In this document: piece by piece, positions 54,781-64,000 of the stretch | How positions within the stretch are numbered: the stretch's first letter is position 1 | How the letters are laid out: each line of letters opens with the position of its first letter | Assembly: GCF_042219825.1 (NCBI RefSeq) | Contig: NZ_JBHJHQ010000004.1 | Location: 62,001-126,000 of the forward strand | Direction of reading: 5' to 3' | From: JBHJHP01 sp042219825 | GTDB lineage: Bacteria > Bacteroidota > Bacteroidia > Bacteroidales > UBA5342 | DNA length: 64,000 bases | Notes under the pieces: generated by a model | The model's database searches: none | The model's input: the letters and a program-made list of their open reading frames with translations, nothing else | Told to the model about the DNA's origin: nothing | Position numbers and translations under genes: made by a program

Positions 54781-54962
54781 TTTACAGGATTTAAAAATTG
54801 ATCCCAATTTACGAAAAGGCATTATGCAAGTCAATTAATTCTTTTTAATAGATTAAATTAGGAATAGCTGTTTCCTTTTTAACATGAAACTATTAATTTT
54901 AGCATCTGTTGTCTACGCTGGCTGCGTAAACTTTTTACGGATTAAGTTGTATTAATAGTATC

Positions 54963-55826
54963 ATGGTGCATTTACTGGAGGAAATCAGGTCGTGGCTCGA
55001 CACCGTATTGCTGACAGGGAAGGATTATACAATTACCATCTCCAACCTGTTAATAGCTTTGGTTATCATATTAATTACCTTACTGGCTCTGAATTTAATT
55101 AAAAAAGGTTTCCGTCGGTATTTTAAAAAGAAAACACCACAGGAAGCATCTTCCTTCTATTCAGTGTTTCTCATTATTAAGTATTTCATTTGGGTAATCG
55201 TCATTATACTCATTCTGGATTCATTTCATGTGAAAATATCAGTTTTCCTGGCCAGTTTTGCAGCTTTACTGGTTGGTGTTGGTTTAGGTATTCAGCAGGT
55301 ATTCGGAGACGTGGCGGCTGGTATCATTCTTTTGTTTGAACGCAATCTGAGAATAAACGATGTGATTCAGCTGGATGACGGAACAGTAGGAAAAGTGACG
55401 GAAATAGGTCTGAGAACATCAAAAATAAAAACCAGGGACGATATTGTCACCATTGTACCGAATTCCAAGTTTGTCAACGATAAAATCATTAACTGGAGCC
55501 ACATTGATTTTAAAACCCGTTTCAATGTTGGAGTAGGAGTGGCTTATGGTTCCAATGTGGAATTGGTGACAAAGATCCTTCTGGATTGTGCTGATCAGGT
55601 GAAGCTGATCGCAAACACACCCAAACCCTTTGTCCGTTTCGAAAATTTTGGCGACTCATCGCTGGATTTTAAAGTCTATTTTTGGGTGAGCGATTCTTTT
55701 CATGTGGAAAATGTGAAAAGTCAGATGCGTTATAATATTGACAGGGAATTCAGAGCGCATAAGGTAACTATTCCATTCCCGCAACGCGATGTTCATTTTT
55801 TTAATCCGGCAGCAAATGAAAAATAA
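54963..55826 (+). CDS. MscS-family mechanosensitive channel
   Basis: 287 residues, three membrane helices (about 24-43, 69-88, 93-125). The pore helix region reads SFAALLVGVGLGIQQVFGDV, then AAGIILLFERNLRINDVIQL, and the beta domain has GKVTEIGLRTSKIKTRDDIV with VPNSKFVNDKIINWS. It is a small MscS-type channel. The stop overlaps the start of the DUF2891 gene by 11 bases, so the two are co-translated. Confidence 0.93.
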   Translation: MVHLLEEIRSWLDTVLLTGKDYTITISNLLIALVIILITLLALNLIKKGFRRYFKKKTPQEASSFYSVFLIIKYFIWVIVIILILDSFHVKISVFLASFAALLVGVGLGIQQVFGDVAAGIILLFERNLRINDVIQLDDGTVGKVTEIGLRTSKIKTRDDIVTIVPNSKFVNDKIINWSHIDFKTRFNVGVGVAYGSNVELVTKILLDCADQVKLIANTPKPFVRFENFGDSSLDFKVYFWVSDSFHVENVKSQMRYNIDREFRAHKVTIPFPQRDVHFFNPAANEK

Positions 55827-56871
55827 ATTGCTCATTATCTTTTTCATTCTTCCCCTGATAATGTTGGGACAGAATTTTACACCGGATCAGGCTGAGGTAT
55901 TAAGTAAGCCTGCCTTAAAGTGCATTCAGAAGCCTTATCCCTATAAACCCGGAAAGGTGTTGGGATCAGCTGCTGATGTAGTGGCACCCAAAGTGGATCA
56001 TCCGGCCTTTTACGGCTGTTTCGACTGGCATTCCTCGGTTCACGGTCACTGGACGTTGGTACGCTTGCTGAAATCCTATCCGGGTTTGCCGGAAGCAAAA
56101 CAGATCAGAACCATGTTAGAGGAGAACTTGACAGCAGAACATATTCAAAAAGAGATTGCCTTTTTTGCTGACCCAAACAATAAAACATTTGAACGCACTT
56201 ACGGCTGGGCCTGGTTGCTGAAGTTGCAGATGGAACTGCGCACATGGGACGATCCGCTTGGAAAGCAGCTCGCCGCAAATGTGCAACCTCTTGCCGATAC
56301 CATTGTAAGTAAATACAATCGTTTTCTGGATAAACTGAACTATCCCATCCGTGTGGGTGAACATACCAATACAGCTTTTGGTCTGACCTTTGCCTGGGAT
56401 TATGCCAATGCATTTGGTGAAACTGTGCTTAAGAATAAGATTGAGGATAAGGCTCTTGAATTTTACGAAAAAGACAAGAATTGCCCCATATCCTGGGAGC
56501 CAGGCGGCTTTGATTTTTTGTCTCCCTGTCTGATTGAGGCCGACCTGATGACCCGTGTAATGAATGAAGTGGATTATATGCTGTGGCTGCAACAGTTCTT
56601 GCCCGGATTGGGTGATGATGAAGGCATAAAGCTCGAACCAGCGGTGGTAAGTGACCGCACAGATGGTAAACTGGTACATCTTGACGGACTGAACCTGAGC
56701 CGGGCCTGGTGTCTGTTCAATATTGCGCATAAACTTCCGGGAGAAGATGAGGATATTGTTGCCATGGCCAAACAGCACCTTAATGCTGCCCTGCCTCATG
56801 TGACCAGCGGCGCTTACGAAGGCGAACACTGGCTTGCTTCATTTGCCGTGTATGCACTAATGTGTGAATAG
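55816..56871 (+). CDS. DUF2891 family secreted protein
   Basis: 351 residues from the ATG at 55816 (MKNKLLIIFFILPLIMLGQN, a clear signal peptide); the frame begins earlier at 55789, but that adds a hydrophobic stub without purpose. The DUF2891 signature is HPAFYGCFDWHSSVHGHWTL and later RTYGWAWLLKLQMELRTWDD. The all-helical fold resembles alpha/alpha-barrel glycan enzymes, though no activity is proven. Overlaps the channel gene in a different frame. Confidence 0.9.
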   Translation: MKNKLLIIFFILPLIMLGQNFTPDQAEVLSKPALKCIQKPYPYKPGKVLGSAADVVAPKVDHPAFYGCFDWHSSVHGHWTLVRLLKSYPGLPEAKQIRTMLEENLTAEHIQKEIAFFADPNNKTFERTYGWAWLLKLQMELRTWDDPLGKQLAANVQPLADTIVSKYNRFLDKLNYPIRVGEHTNTAFGLTFAWDYANAFGETVLKNKIEDKALEFYEKDKNCPISWEPGGFDFLSPCLIEADLMTRVMNEVDYMLWLQQFLPGLGDDEGIKLEPAVVSDRTDGKLVHLDGLNLSRAWCLFNIAHKLPGEDEDIVAMAKQHLNAALPHVTSGAYEGEHWLASFAVYALMCE

Positions 56872-56901
56872 TATTATTGTATTTAATGATAAATTCTGGT
56901 T

Positions 56902-57477
56902 ATGCCTGAAGAAAGCAAACTGATCTACTATATTAAAAAGTGGATACACATCACCGAAAAGGAGGAAGAAGTAATTCTATCAGCATTTGAACCGGTTTTT
57001 ATTAAGAAGAAGAAAGAAATTCTGGAACCGGGAGATAATTGTGATTATATATATTTCATTATTGAAGGGTGTTTAAGGTCGTATTTTGTAGATGAAAAGG
57101 GGGTTGAACATATATATCAAATCAGGTTGGATAACAGCTGGATAAGTGATCTTGAAAGTTTCTTTTCACGACGGGCATCAAAGTATTATATTGAATCATT
57201 GGAAAATACCCGGTTACTGAGGGTATCATATGAACGGCTGGAGTCACTTTACAATGAAGTGCCAGGTCTTGAAAGATACTTCAGGATTTTATTTCAAAAA
57301 GCATATGTAAATGCCTTGCAAAGGTTGAACTCTACAATGTGGGAATCTGCTGTTGACAGGTACAATGAACTGCTAAAGGAACATAAGGATATTTTTCAGA
57401 GAGTTCCGCTCGTATACATTGCTTCTTACCTTGGCATCACTCCGGAGAGCCTTAGCAGGATACGTAAAAAGCTGTGA
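56902..57477 (+). CDS. Crp/Fnr family transcriptional regulator
   Basis: 191 residues: cyclic-nucleotide-like sensor fold (about 20-130, DYIYFIIEGCLRSYFVDEKG), a long connecting helix, and a shortened C-terminal winged helix (VPLVYIASYLGITPESLSRI). No Fnr-type Cys cluster, so not an oxygen sensor of that kind. Lies upstream of the SnoaL-like and NmrA-like genes on the same strand and may control them (108-base gap with a -7 element). Confidence 0.9.
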   Translation: MPEESKLIYYIKKWIHITEKEEEVILSAFEPVFIKKKKEILEPGDNCDYIYFIIEGCLRSYFVDEKGVEHIYQIRLDNSWISDLESFFSRRASKYYIESLENTRLLRVSYERLESLYNEVPGLERYFRILFQKAYVNALQRLNSTMWESAVDRYNELLKEHKDIFQRVPLVYIASYLGITPESLSRIRKKL

Positions 57478-57550
57478 ACACCTGTTTCTCTTAACATACA
57501 TCAATTTCATTTCTTACCATAGGTCAAGTGTGCGTGGCATAACTGCACGG

Positions 57551-57558
57551 TAACTTTG
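57551..57558 (+). promoter_or_regulatory. -7 element ahead of the SnoaL-like gene
   Basis: TAACTTTG matches TAnnTTTG. No TTG is found at -33, which would fit an activator-dependent promoter (the Crp-type regulator is upstream). The A-rich leader CCATAAAATTTAAAAACAAA leads to the ATG at 57586. Confidence 0.45.
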
Positions 57559-57585
57559 TACCATAAAATTTAAAAACAAAAAGAA

Positions 57586-58140
57586 ATGAAAAAGGTAAAC
57601 TTAATTTTAGCAGCATTAGTGCTGATAGGTACATTAGCTGCAAGTGCACAGTCAAATAAGGAACTTGCTGAAGCAAAGAAACAACTCAATGAAATTTTAG
57701 CCGGTAATAAATTAACAGAGCAGTATCTGCAAAAATTCGACACTCTGGATTTTGTAGTTTACAGTAACCAGGAATGGGAAAGGTTGCACGAAAGTCATGC
57801 ACACAACATTCTGGTTTATTATCCTGACGGGAGCACGACTGTTGGTTTGGAAGATCACATCGCTGCGTTAAAACCAATGTTTGTTTTTGCTCCGGACACC
57901 AAGATTACGGTTCATCCTATTCGTTTTGGAACCGGACAATATACTGCAGTTACAGGCTATATTGAGGGAACATTTTCAAACCCCATGCCACTTCCCAATG
58001 GCGGCTCAATTCCACCAACCGGAAAATCATTCAAATTACCGATGGTTACCATTGGATTATGGAAAGACGGTGTGATGTATGAAGAGCACCTGTTTTGGGA
58101 CAACCAGGCATTCATGAAACAAATAGGATTGGCAAACTAA
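57586..58140 (+). CDS. Secreted SnoaL-like (NTF2-fold) protein
   Basis: 184 residues: signal peptide (NLILAALVLIGTLAASAQ), then the NTF2-like barrel used by polyketide cyclases and ester-cyclase relatives: NQEWERLHESHAHNILVYYP, DGSTTVGLEDHIAALKPMFV and GVMYEEHLFWDNQAFMKQIG. No known catalytic set beyond the His/Asp pair positions. Followed by an NmrA-like gene after 77 bases. Confidence 0.85.
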   Translation: MKKVNLILAALVLIGTLAASAQSNKELAEAKKQLNEILAGNKLTEQYLQKFDTLDFVVYSNQEWERLHESHAHNILVYYPDGSTTVGLEDHIAALKPMFVFAPDTKITVHPIRFGTGQYTAVTGYIEGTFSNPMPLPNGGSIPPTGKSFKLPMVTIGLWKDGVMYEEHLFWDNQAFMKQIGLAN

Positions 58141-58217
58141 TGACAAAAGCTGTTTTCAGCGAACACAAATGGATCATTAGTTAGTTTTAATAAAAAGCAA
58201 ATAAAAAAGTAATTAAG

Positions 58218-59060
58218 ATGAAAATAGGAATAACAGGAGCAACAGGTCAGTTAGGAAGTCTTGTTGTAGAACAGGTAAAAAGGATTGTTGGAGAAGAAAA
58301 CGTAATTGCATTGGTGCGTACACCTGCTAAAGCGGAAAAATTTGGCGTGGAATCCCGTGTATTTGACTATGAAAGGGCAAGTGAATTATCCGATGCGCTG
58401 GAAGGTATTGATCGCTTACTTCTTATTTCAGGAAGCGAGATTGGGCAAAGAGCACGGCAGCATGACAATGTTATTAATGCGGCCCGAAAATCAGGAGTAA
58501 AATGGATCGTTTACACCAGTTTATTGCATGCAGACTCGTCTTCACTGGATCTGGCGGAGGAACATCTGCTTACAGAAAAAGCGTTGCAAAATTCAGGTAT
58601 TGCTTATACTATACTACGCAATGGCTGGTACACTGAGAATTATACCGGATCTGTACAGGGTGCCTTAAATGCAGGAAGTTTTGTAGGAAGTGCCGGTGAC
58701 GGTAAGATATCATCCGCGAGCAGGATAGATTTTGCAGAGGCGGCGGCTGTGGTTATCTCTGATGAAAAACATAAAGGGCTGGTTTATGAACTTGCCGGTG
58801 ATGAAGCATATACATTGGAGGAACTGGCAGCCGAAATTACGAGGCAGTCAGGGAAAACAATTCCTTATACTAACCTGCCGGAAAAAGAATATGCACAGAT
58901 TCTCAAAAATGTTGGTTTACCGGAATTTTTTGCCGCAGCAATAGCCGGATGGGATACCAGTGCATCCAAAGGCGATTTATTTGACGATTCAAAACAGCTG
59001 TCAAAACTAATAGGCAGACCGACTGAATCCCTTGCGAATGCAGTGAATGCTGTATTATAA
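58218..59060 (+). CDS. NmrA-like SDR, probable NAD(P)H:quinone oxidoreductase
   Basis: 280 residues. Rossmann start MKIGITGATGQLGSLVVEQV (GxxGxxG), then DALEGIDRLLLISGSEIGQR and ENYTGSVQGALNAGSFVGSA. This is the layout of E. coli QOR2/YtfG, an NADPH-dependent quinone reductase of the atypical SDR class (no classic YxxxK). Could also be a redox sensor. In line with the Crp and SnoaL-like genes. Confidence 0.9.
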   Translation: MKIGITGATGQLGSLVVEQVKRIVGEENVIALVRTPAKAEKFGVESRVFDYERASELSDALEGIDRLLLISGSEIGQRARQHDNVINAARKSGVKWIVYTSLLHADSSSLDLAEEHLLTEKALQNSGIAYTILRNGWYTENYTGSVQGALNAGSFVGSAGDGKISSASRIDFAEAAAVVISDEKHKGLVYELAGDEAYTLEELAAEITRQSGKTIPYTNLPEKEYAQILKNVGLPEFFAAAIAGWDTSASKGDLFDDSKQLSKLIGRPTESLANAVNAVL

Positions 59061-59080
59061 TTAACAGAAAAGTCTGGTTA

Positions 59081-59111
59081 TTTTGCCTGCAACATAATGT
59101 TGCAGGCAAAA
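59081..59111. terminator. Perfect 14-bp hairpin after the NmrA-like gene
   Basis: TTTTGCCTGCAACA and TGTTGCAGGCAAAA pair perfectly around a 3-base loop, 21 bases after the stop. No T-run follows on either strand, so a terminator role is only likely, not certain; an mRNA-end stabiliser is the alternative. Confidence 0.5.
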
Positions 59112-59156
59112 CCAGAAGCTTGATTTAAAGAGCGGTATAATGAAAAGCACTATAAT

Positions 59157-59636
59157 ATGATGGAAGACAGACTCTCACCGGATGCAAAAATATTTCTGAT
59201 GATGGAAAATGAAGTCCTGCGATTTCAAATTTTTCAGAATAATGTACTGAATCAGGAAGTTGTTTTAAAGGCTGGCTATGAATTTATATCCGGAAAGTTT
59301 TTCAGACACGATATCCCAACATATGATGAAACGGATTATGCCATTAATCATATAGAGGATCAGTTGATGACACATAAATCCCGTATCCAAAGCAGTAGGG
59401 AATTGTGTACATCAGATGAAGAACTCAAAAATGTATTCAGAAAGAATGACCTTAATGAGAATTCGTACTCTCGCGAAAGTATTGAAAAACTATTTAGTAG
59501 TTATGCCCGCGTAATCATGGGTGCGCCAATTTCGGAGTTAAAAGCAGGCGTCACTCAAAAAGACTATGCAATTGTTCTGGTGTTACGGGAAATAATGCAC
59601 CACTTAGACTTTGAATATTTAAACTTTTCGAATTAA
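59157..59636 (+). CDS. Hypothetical protein
   Basis: 159 residues, soluble, no signal peptide or membrane segment. It opens MMEDRLSPDAKIFLMMENEV and ends REIMHHLDFEYLNFSN, rich in charged residues and predicted to be mainly helical in the second half. I do not recognise the family. Nothing around it points to a role; ATG at 59157 or 59160. Confidence 0.6.
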   Translation: MMEDRLSPDAKIFLMMENEVLRFQIFQNNVLNQEVVLKAGYEFISGKFFRHDIPTYDETDYAINHIEDQLMTHKSRIQSSRELCTSDEELKNVFRKNDLNENSYSRESIEKLFSSYARVIMGAPISELKAGVTQKDYAIVLVLREIMHHLDFEYLNFSN

Positions 59637-59732
59637 CATTCTGTATATTAGTATTATAGTATGTTTGGCTGAATTGTCTGTTGACACTTCTTAATCCCTT
59701 ATTCTATTGTTCCTCTAGTAATAATGAACATC

Positions 59733-59823
59733 AGCTGTCAAAAGGCGGTTATATGTTAACTGACAGCTAATTAAAGCAATTGAATTTCACATAAATAAAT
59801 GTCAGATTACCATAGATCTGACA
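59733..59823 (+). promoter_or_regulatory. Two inverted repeats upstream of a small membrane protein gene
   Basis: AGCTGTCA (59733-59740) pairs with TGACAGCT (59761-59768), and TGTCAGAT (59800-59807) pairs with ATCTGACA (59816-59823). All four arms share the TGTCA core. Either two operator sites for a dimeric regulator or a structured leader. The second lies 35 bases before the ATG at 59858. Confidence 0.4.
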
Positions 59824-59857
59824 AATTAAATTATGGTAATACTAAAATCATGACATA

Positions 59858-60226
59858 ATGGGAATCACAGCAGGTATAATGATCATTTTAATCAGCATTG
59901 CACACAACGTGTATGGTGAAAAGAAACAGGTTCCCGAACTTAAAAAGATAACCAGTAACCCTGTCATGATAGGTTCATTACGCATCATGATCTTCCAGGG
60001 AGGGCTGTTGTTACTGGCCGTCGGAATCATTCAGGTACTGGTTTCGGCGGGAACCATTCACCTGCCAGGCATCTCTGCCTATTTCCCGGTAGGAATTGTG
60101 CTCATCAACTTCATCACCAGTCTGGTCATTGCTGCGCTTATTCACAGGGAAGTTTTTAAAGTCACTCTGCCACAGTTTGTGTTTTTTGCAGTCATCATTG
60201 TGCTGCAATTTCTGTCTCTATCCTGA
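59858..60226 (+). CDS. Small four-helix membrane protein
   Basis: 122 residues with four hydrophobic segments (MGITAGIMIILISIAHNVYG; IFQGGLLLLAVGIIQVL; YFPVGIVLINFITSLVIAAL; FVFFAVIIVLQFL). I do not recognise the family. Upstream are the TGTCA-type inverted repeats. The 188 bases downstream, to the arabinanase stop, hold no gene. Confidence 0.6.
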   Translation: MGITAGIMIILISIAHNVYGEKKQVPELKKITSNPVMIGSLRIMIFQGGLLLLAVGIIQVLVSAGTIHLPGISAYFPVGIVLINFITSLVIAALIHREVFKVTLPQFVFFAVIIVLQFLSLS

Positions 60227-60414
60227 ACCGTATCATTGTGTTCTTCGTGATTTTTCCTTTGTATTTGCTTTGTGGTTTATTTATTACAAAGGGTACAAAA
60301 GATAGCAGGCATTCTGTAGTCTGAATTTTCATTGCTGCAGATGCGCCCCATATTTTGATGAGGATCATTACGTCCGGATCCCTATATAAGCCAGATTATA
60401 ATTCGTTTAATGCT

Positions 60415-63400
60415 TTATTGCCATTTTGTAACCGAGATCTTAAACACACCTTTACCCTGACGAACTATATAAACGCCGGTTGGTAAACTGATAGAGGACA
60501 ACCTACCATGCGCAACCCTAATTCCGGACAAATTGTACACCTCAGACACAGCGTTATAATCGATGCCGGCTTTAACGGATACATTTCCGATACCGGTAGA
60601 GGTTCCGTTTTTCACTTTGATGTTGTCAATGCCTATGGTTCCTGTACCACGACCGGCAAGAATCCAGAGTCCCTTAAGGATTCCATTCCCGTTTACTGCA
60701 GAAGTGCCGCTGTAGATCGTGCTGCCGGAAGTACGGTTGATTACTGTGACATCGGCTGTCTTCGCGGTAACATCAACTTTACCACTTATGGTGATCCAGG
60801 TTCCGGATGCGATTGAGAGGGCAGACGATGTTGAGCCGTTGACATACCATATGCTTCCATTGCTTCCGTTATAAGTCGGAGTTACAAGACGGAATATATA
60901 GCCGGAATTTGTGAGGCCATTGTTTGAATTGTTGTTGTCTGTGCTTATTAAAGCGACTTCACTCACTGAACGATCAACCACATTGCCGGGAGTCAGCTGT
61001 ACATCAAACGAAAAATTATAGCTTGTAAGGCCGCTAACACCGTTGAATGTATTCAACGCACTGCGATTACCCGTACCGCCGTTGGTGTTTAATTCTATAT
61101 AGTTGCTCTCAAGCGATAAGTCGTATAAGCTGGAGATAGAGCCATTAGGAGTAATCCAGGAAGATGCCAGACCGGCGTAGTCATAATCTTCGTAGAAAAC
61201 ATAATCAGACAAATCGACTTGTTCATAGGTTGACAGGTCGAGGTCGGCTGCATAGCCCAGAACAATATTCTTCACATCGTAATCAAATACCAGTTTTTTA
61301 TTGCGATAGTAGCTTATGACAGCTGATACAATCTCGGCAGGAGTTGTTCCTGATCCATAGCTTGGCGTTACAGAAGCCGGGAATGTGAGCATCAACACAC
61401 CGTCTTTATAATAGGCAATGGTACCGTCAGTATTATACGATACTGTCACATAGCAACTGGTATTCAGAAAAATTCTCCAGGCCGTCGATGATGAATACCC
61501 TGCCGATATGGCTGCAGTTGATAATGTGGCCTTAGCCTCGTAGAAATCTGCACTGTTGAAGCGTAATACGGAAAGAAATAAACTGTACATGTTGTCCGTA
61601 GAATGAGCTATTAATTCCCAGTCGCTTGTAATGTTATCCAGGTAAAAACTCAGCGACATACCTGTCCGGGAGTTGATACGGCTGCTTGGTGCTGCTGCAT
61701 TGTATTCTCCGATATCAGCATACGATTCCAGTATAGCTCCCTCTTCTATGGGAAGGATGTCAGCAATGTTACTGGCTGATAACTGAATGGGTGATGTTCT
61801 GGTATAAACGTAATTGCCGCATGTTATGGTTAGTGTCAGAACCGTTGAGGTATTGGATGTCAGATCCTTCACTACACCTTCTGAACTTATCAATGTGGTA
61901 TCCCATTTCCATGCATACGTGGCTCCGTAGTAACCTTCGGTAGGTAAGGAAAGTTGCGAACCACTGTAGGCCTCTGAGGGAACAGTACCGTTCATATTCA
62001 TTACATTGTAGGCGACCGTTGCATCTTCGGGAAACGGCTTTCCTTCTCCCGCCATCTTATACCCCCATACTGAGATATCGTTGCCGACAGCGGTGAAACA
62101 CAGGGTACTGTAATCCAGTCCTTCCATTTTTTGGGTCAGTAGCACACCCTGAAATGTCACATTGTTGATGCTTATGGTAATATAAGGACCATCTGAAGCC
62201 TGTGACCATGAGCCGGTATAGGCTCCTGTGACGGAACCGTCTGAATTCAGTTTGATCTCTTTCTCTTTTACACATTCCAGGTTGGCATAATCGGTGCCGG
62301 AACCGTGATAAAGGATGCTGTAGCTTCCTGCCACATCATTTGCAGAATAAGGTTCTGTTGTCAGGGTTTCACCGGCATACTGGAAAGGTGCTGCCGTAAT
62401 GTATCCGTTTTTAGTCTGGAAGAGTTGATGTACACGAACCTGGTGGCCTTCTGTTCCATTGTCGAAGCGGGTGTGATAAACAAGATAGCTTTTTCCGTTT
62501 TCATCTGTAAACGCTGAATTATGGCCTTGAGCAGTGTAGCCGTCATCCATCCATCCCCACTTATAATAGGACATCAGGCGCAGTCCTACCTGTCCGTTAA
62601 CTTTTCCAACACCGGTGTTCGTTGATGAGTAGCGGGCATCCTGTCCGGTCATATCAACATAAGGTCCGGTAGCCTGATCCGAGGCAAAAACACGCATGTT
62701 GTAACCACCTGCAGCGGTTAGGCCTCCGTTGGACATAAACAGGTAGTAGGTATCATTGATATACTGTATATATGAACCTTCACCGGATACATGATTGCCT
62801 CCGGCTACTTTGATGCCCTGGTATTCATCTGATTTGGCATTGGCGGCAGTTCCGTCGTTGGTGGTGTAGGTGTAGGTATAATCGCGCAAGCCGGTTTCAG
62901 CATCAAGACGCAGCATATATATTCCACCGAACCATGACCCGTAAGACATCCACAGATTGCCGTCTTCATCGTAAAATACGCAGGGATCGATGGCATTTAC
63001 GCCATAAGTGTGGTTCCCGTTTCGAACGATGTTATAGCGCGAAGGAAATCCCTCTGACGGGTTGATCACATCATAAAAATCGGTTTCAGCGGCCTCACTC
63101 TGGTTTGTAAAACCTGAATATACCACCGGGCCTGCATAGGTCCAGTTACCATCGAGGGTGGTTGCAGTTAGTAAAACGATGGAACTGTACCAATTCTCCC
63201 CGTTGATACTCATATACATGCACCACTTCTGCATATCCTTGTTCCAGATAACATCGGGTGCCCACATGTTACCACTCACATTGTAGCTGTCGCTTCCTTT
63301 GGCAGACCAGGCAGCCGGTGCGGCAAACATAGTTGCATACGAATTGTTAATGTTGTTTCTGAATGTACTCCAGTTTTTCAGATCAGTTGAATTGGCCCAG

Positions 63401-63657
63401 GCCCTGTGTGAACCAAAAATATAATACACCTCGGAGGCATCTGCTGAATATTCCCCGGAAATCGTGCTTCCCGTTTTATAGCCAACAACAACCGAAGGGT
63501 CATGTACGGACACATAATGGTACGATTCAGCGTTAAAGTAGGTGTTGTATAACGATGTTATTTCACTGGTTGAGAGTGTATCCGAAGCATTGGCATTAAA
63601 ACATAAAAAGGTAAGGACCGTAATCAGTACAGATGTTGTCAGCTTTATTATTCTCAT
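60415..63657 (-). CDS. Large secreted GH43-type arabinanase with extra domains
   Basis: 1080 residues: signal peptide (ITVLTFLCFNANA), then a five-bladed GH43 propeller (about 40-430) with VSVHDPSVVVGYKTG (general base Asp), GNMWAPDVIWNKDMQKWCMY, and GVNAIDPCVFYDEDGNLWMS plus SGEGSYIQYINDTYYLFMSN (acid Glu). This is the endo-1,5-alpha-L-arabinanase pattern. Two or more beta-sandwich modules follow (about 630-800 and 830-1000, LamG-like). The C-terminus (about 1020-1080, EVYNLSGIRVAHGRLSS, LPTGVYIVRQGKGVFKI) looks like a Bacteroidota sorting/secretion tail. It has no SusCD pair in the window. Confidence 0.88.
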   Translation of the reverse strand: MRIIKLTTSVLITVLTFLCFNANASDTLSTSEITSLYNTYFNAESYHYVSVHDPSVVVGYKTGSTISGEYSADASEVYYIFGSHRAWANSTDLKNWSTFRNNINNSYATMFAAPAAWSAKGSDSYNVSGNMWAPDVIWNKDMQKWCMYMSINGENWYSSIVLLTATTLDGNWTYAGPVVYSGFTNQSEAAETDFYDVINPSEGFPSRYNIVRNGNHTYGVNAIDPCVFYDEDGNLWMSYGSWFGGIYMLRLDAETGLRDYTYTYTTNDGTAANAKSDEYQGIKVAGGNHVSGEGSYIQYINDTYYLFMSNGGLTAAGGYNMRVFASDQATGPYVDMTGQDARYSSTNTGVGKVNGQVGLRLMSYYKWGWMDDGYTAQGHNSAFTDENGKSYLVYHTRFDNGTEGHQVRVHQLFQTKNGYITAAPFQYAGETLTTEPYSANDVAGSYSILYHGSGTDYANLECVKEKEIKLNSDGSVTGAYTGSWSQASDGPYITISINNVTFQGVLLTQKMEGLDYSTLCFTAVGNDISVWGYKMAGEGKPFPEDATVAYNVMNMNGTVPSEAYSGSQLSLPTEGYYGATYAWKWDTTLISSEGVVKDLTSNTSTVLTLTITCGNYVYTRTSPIQLSASNIADILPIEEGAILESYADIGEYNAAAPSSRINSRTGMSLSFYLDNITSDWELIAHSTDNMYSLFLSVLRFNSADFYEAKATLSTAAISAGYSSSTAWRIFLNTSCYVTVSYNTDGTIAYYKDGVLMLTFPASVTPSYGSGTTPAEIVSAVISYYRNKKLVFDYDVKNIVLGYAADLDLSTYEQVDLSDYVFYEDYDYAGLASSWITPNGSISSLYDLSLESNYIELNTNGGTGNRSALNTFNGVSGLTSYNFSFDVQLTPGNVVDRSVSEVALISTDNNNSNNGLTNSGYIFRLVTPTYNGSNGSIWYVNGSTSSALSIASGTWITISGKVDVTAKTADVTVINRTSGSTIYSGTSAVNGNGILKGLWILAGRGTGTIGIDNIKVKNGTSTGIGNVSVKAGIDYNAVSEVYNLSGIRVAHGRLSSISLPTGVYIVRQGKGVFKISVTKWQ

Positions 63658-64000
63658 TAGTATTTAATTTGAAGCAGGATTCTACGTTTTTAATTAGTCA
63701 TTAAAAATATACAAATATTCAACAAGGATACCTTTTATAGTCTAAATTATTGATTCTGCTGGTTTCGCTGCTGTATTTTATAACAATATAAAGTAAGAGG
63801 ATAATAGTTCTGGAACATGTTTCAACAGGTGGTGTGGTTAGTGTATGAAAGCAGGATCGTGTTGGCCAATATCCATCGTCACTCTCACACTCAGTCTCTC
63901 ACTCCTTCATCCCATCATTGCAATCTAAAGCTTTATGCGAAAGAATGGGGTTACATTCACTACGCTCATTTCCGGGGCGACAAACATATCACCCCAACGG
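63658..64000. other. Non-coding right end, with a REP-like palindrome
   Basis: No gene is seen in these 343 bases. GGGGCGA (63974-63980) and TCACCCC (63989-63995) form an imperfect palindrome of the GGGGCGATATGTTT type, which looks like an interspersed repeat. The rest is AT-rich spacer with no consensus promoter found for the arabinanase on the minus strand. Confidence 0.4.

Overview
The window is a 64 kb piece of a chromosome from a member of the Bacteroidota, probably in or near Bacteroidales/Marinilabiliales. The evidence is a type IX secretion C-terminal tail on an esterase, SusC-style TonB receptors with a carboxypeptidase-regulatory N-domain, Bacteroidota-type promoters (TTG or TTTG, about 20 bases, then TAnnTTTG), A-rich leaders instead of strong Shine-Dalgarno sites, and single-copy trmD, pyrH and frr that read as Bacteroidota proteins. 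The placement is inferred from protein features, not from rRNA, because no rRNA or tRNA gene was recognised.

Layout. 1-9150 is core and envelope genes: a truncated mechanosensitive channel, an M64 metallopeptidase, a class A penicillin-binding protein, a MATE exporter, trmD, a DUF2007-universal stress protein coupled to a small AraC-type protein, and an MtfA-like peptidase. 9235-13100 is a bo3-type quinol oxidase operon (cyoABCD order, minus strand). 13848-26793 is a copper/silver island, all on the minus strand: a HYC_CC_PP protein, CusA, CusC, CusB with a DUF3347 tail, an HMA-AraC regulator, small membrane proteins with SHOCT tails, a Met/His-rich secreted protein, a P1B-type ATPase with seven N-terminal metal-binding repeats, and a periplasmic HMA protein.

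26870-31260 is a tight three-gene operon: a cytochrome c-PQQ sugar dehydrogenase lipoprotein, a TonB receptor and a patatin-like lipase. I suggest PQQ scavenging. An orphan xylose-binding-type lipoprotein follows. 32640-35045 is a TetR-controlled ABC exporter with two matching operators. Directly behind it, 35046-37680 is the most unusual stretch: a 370 bp near-perfect duplication of the exporter's 3' end flanks AT-rich DNA with three headless, partly frameshifted protein tails and two small lipoproteins. It looks like a graveyard of exchangeable polymorphic-toxin tail/immunity cassettes mixed with REP-like hairpins.

38599-49615 returns to housekeeping genes: frr-pyrH, a candidate small RNA (about 40085-40166), a CoA-transferase, a GH3-family protein, deoxynucleoside kinase-argB-argE, a PAS histidine kinase, a glycosyltransferase, and SRPBCC and VOC proteins. 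49721-64000 holds envelope and secreted proteins (a T9SS type B esterase, a beta-lactamase-fold hydrolase, an MliC-like lipoprotein), an MscS channel overlapping a DUF2891 gene, a Crp regulator with SnoaL-like and NmrA-like genes, two unknown small proteins, and a large GH43-type arabinanase at the right edge.
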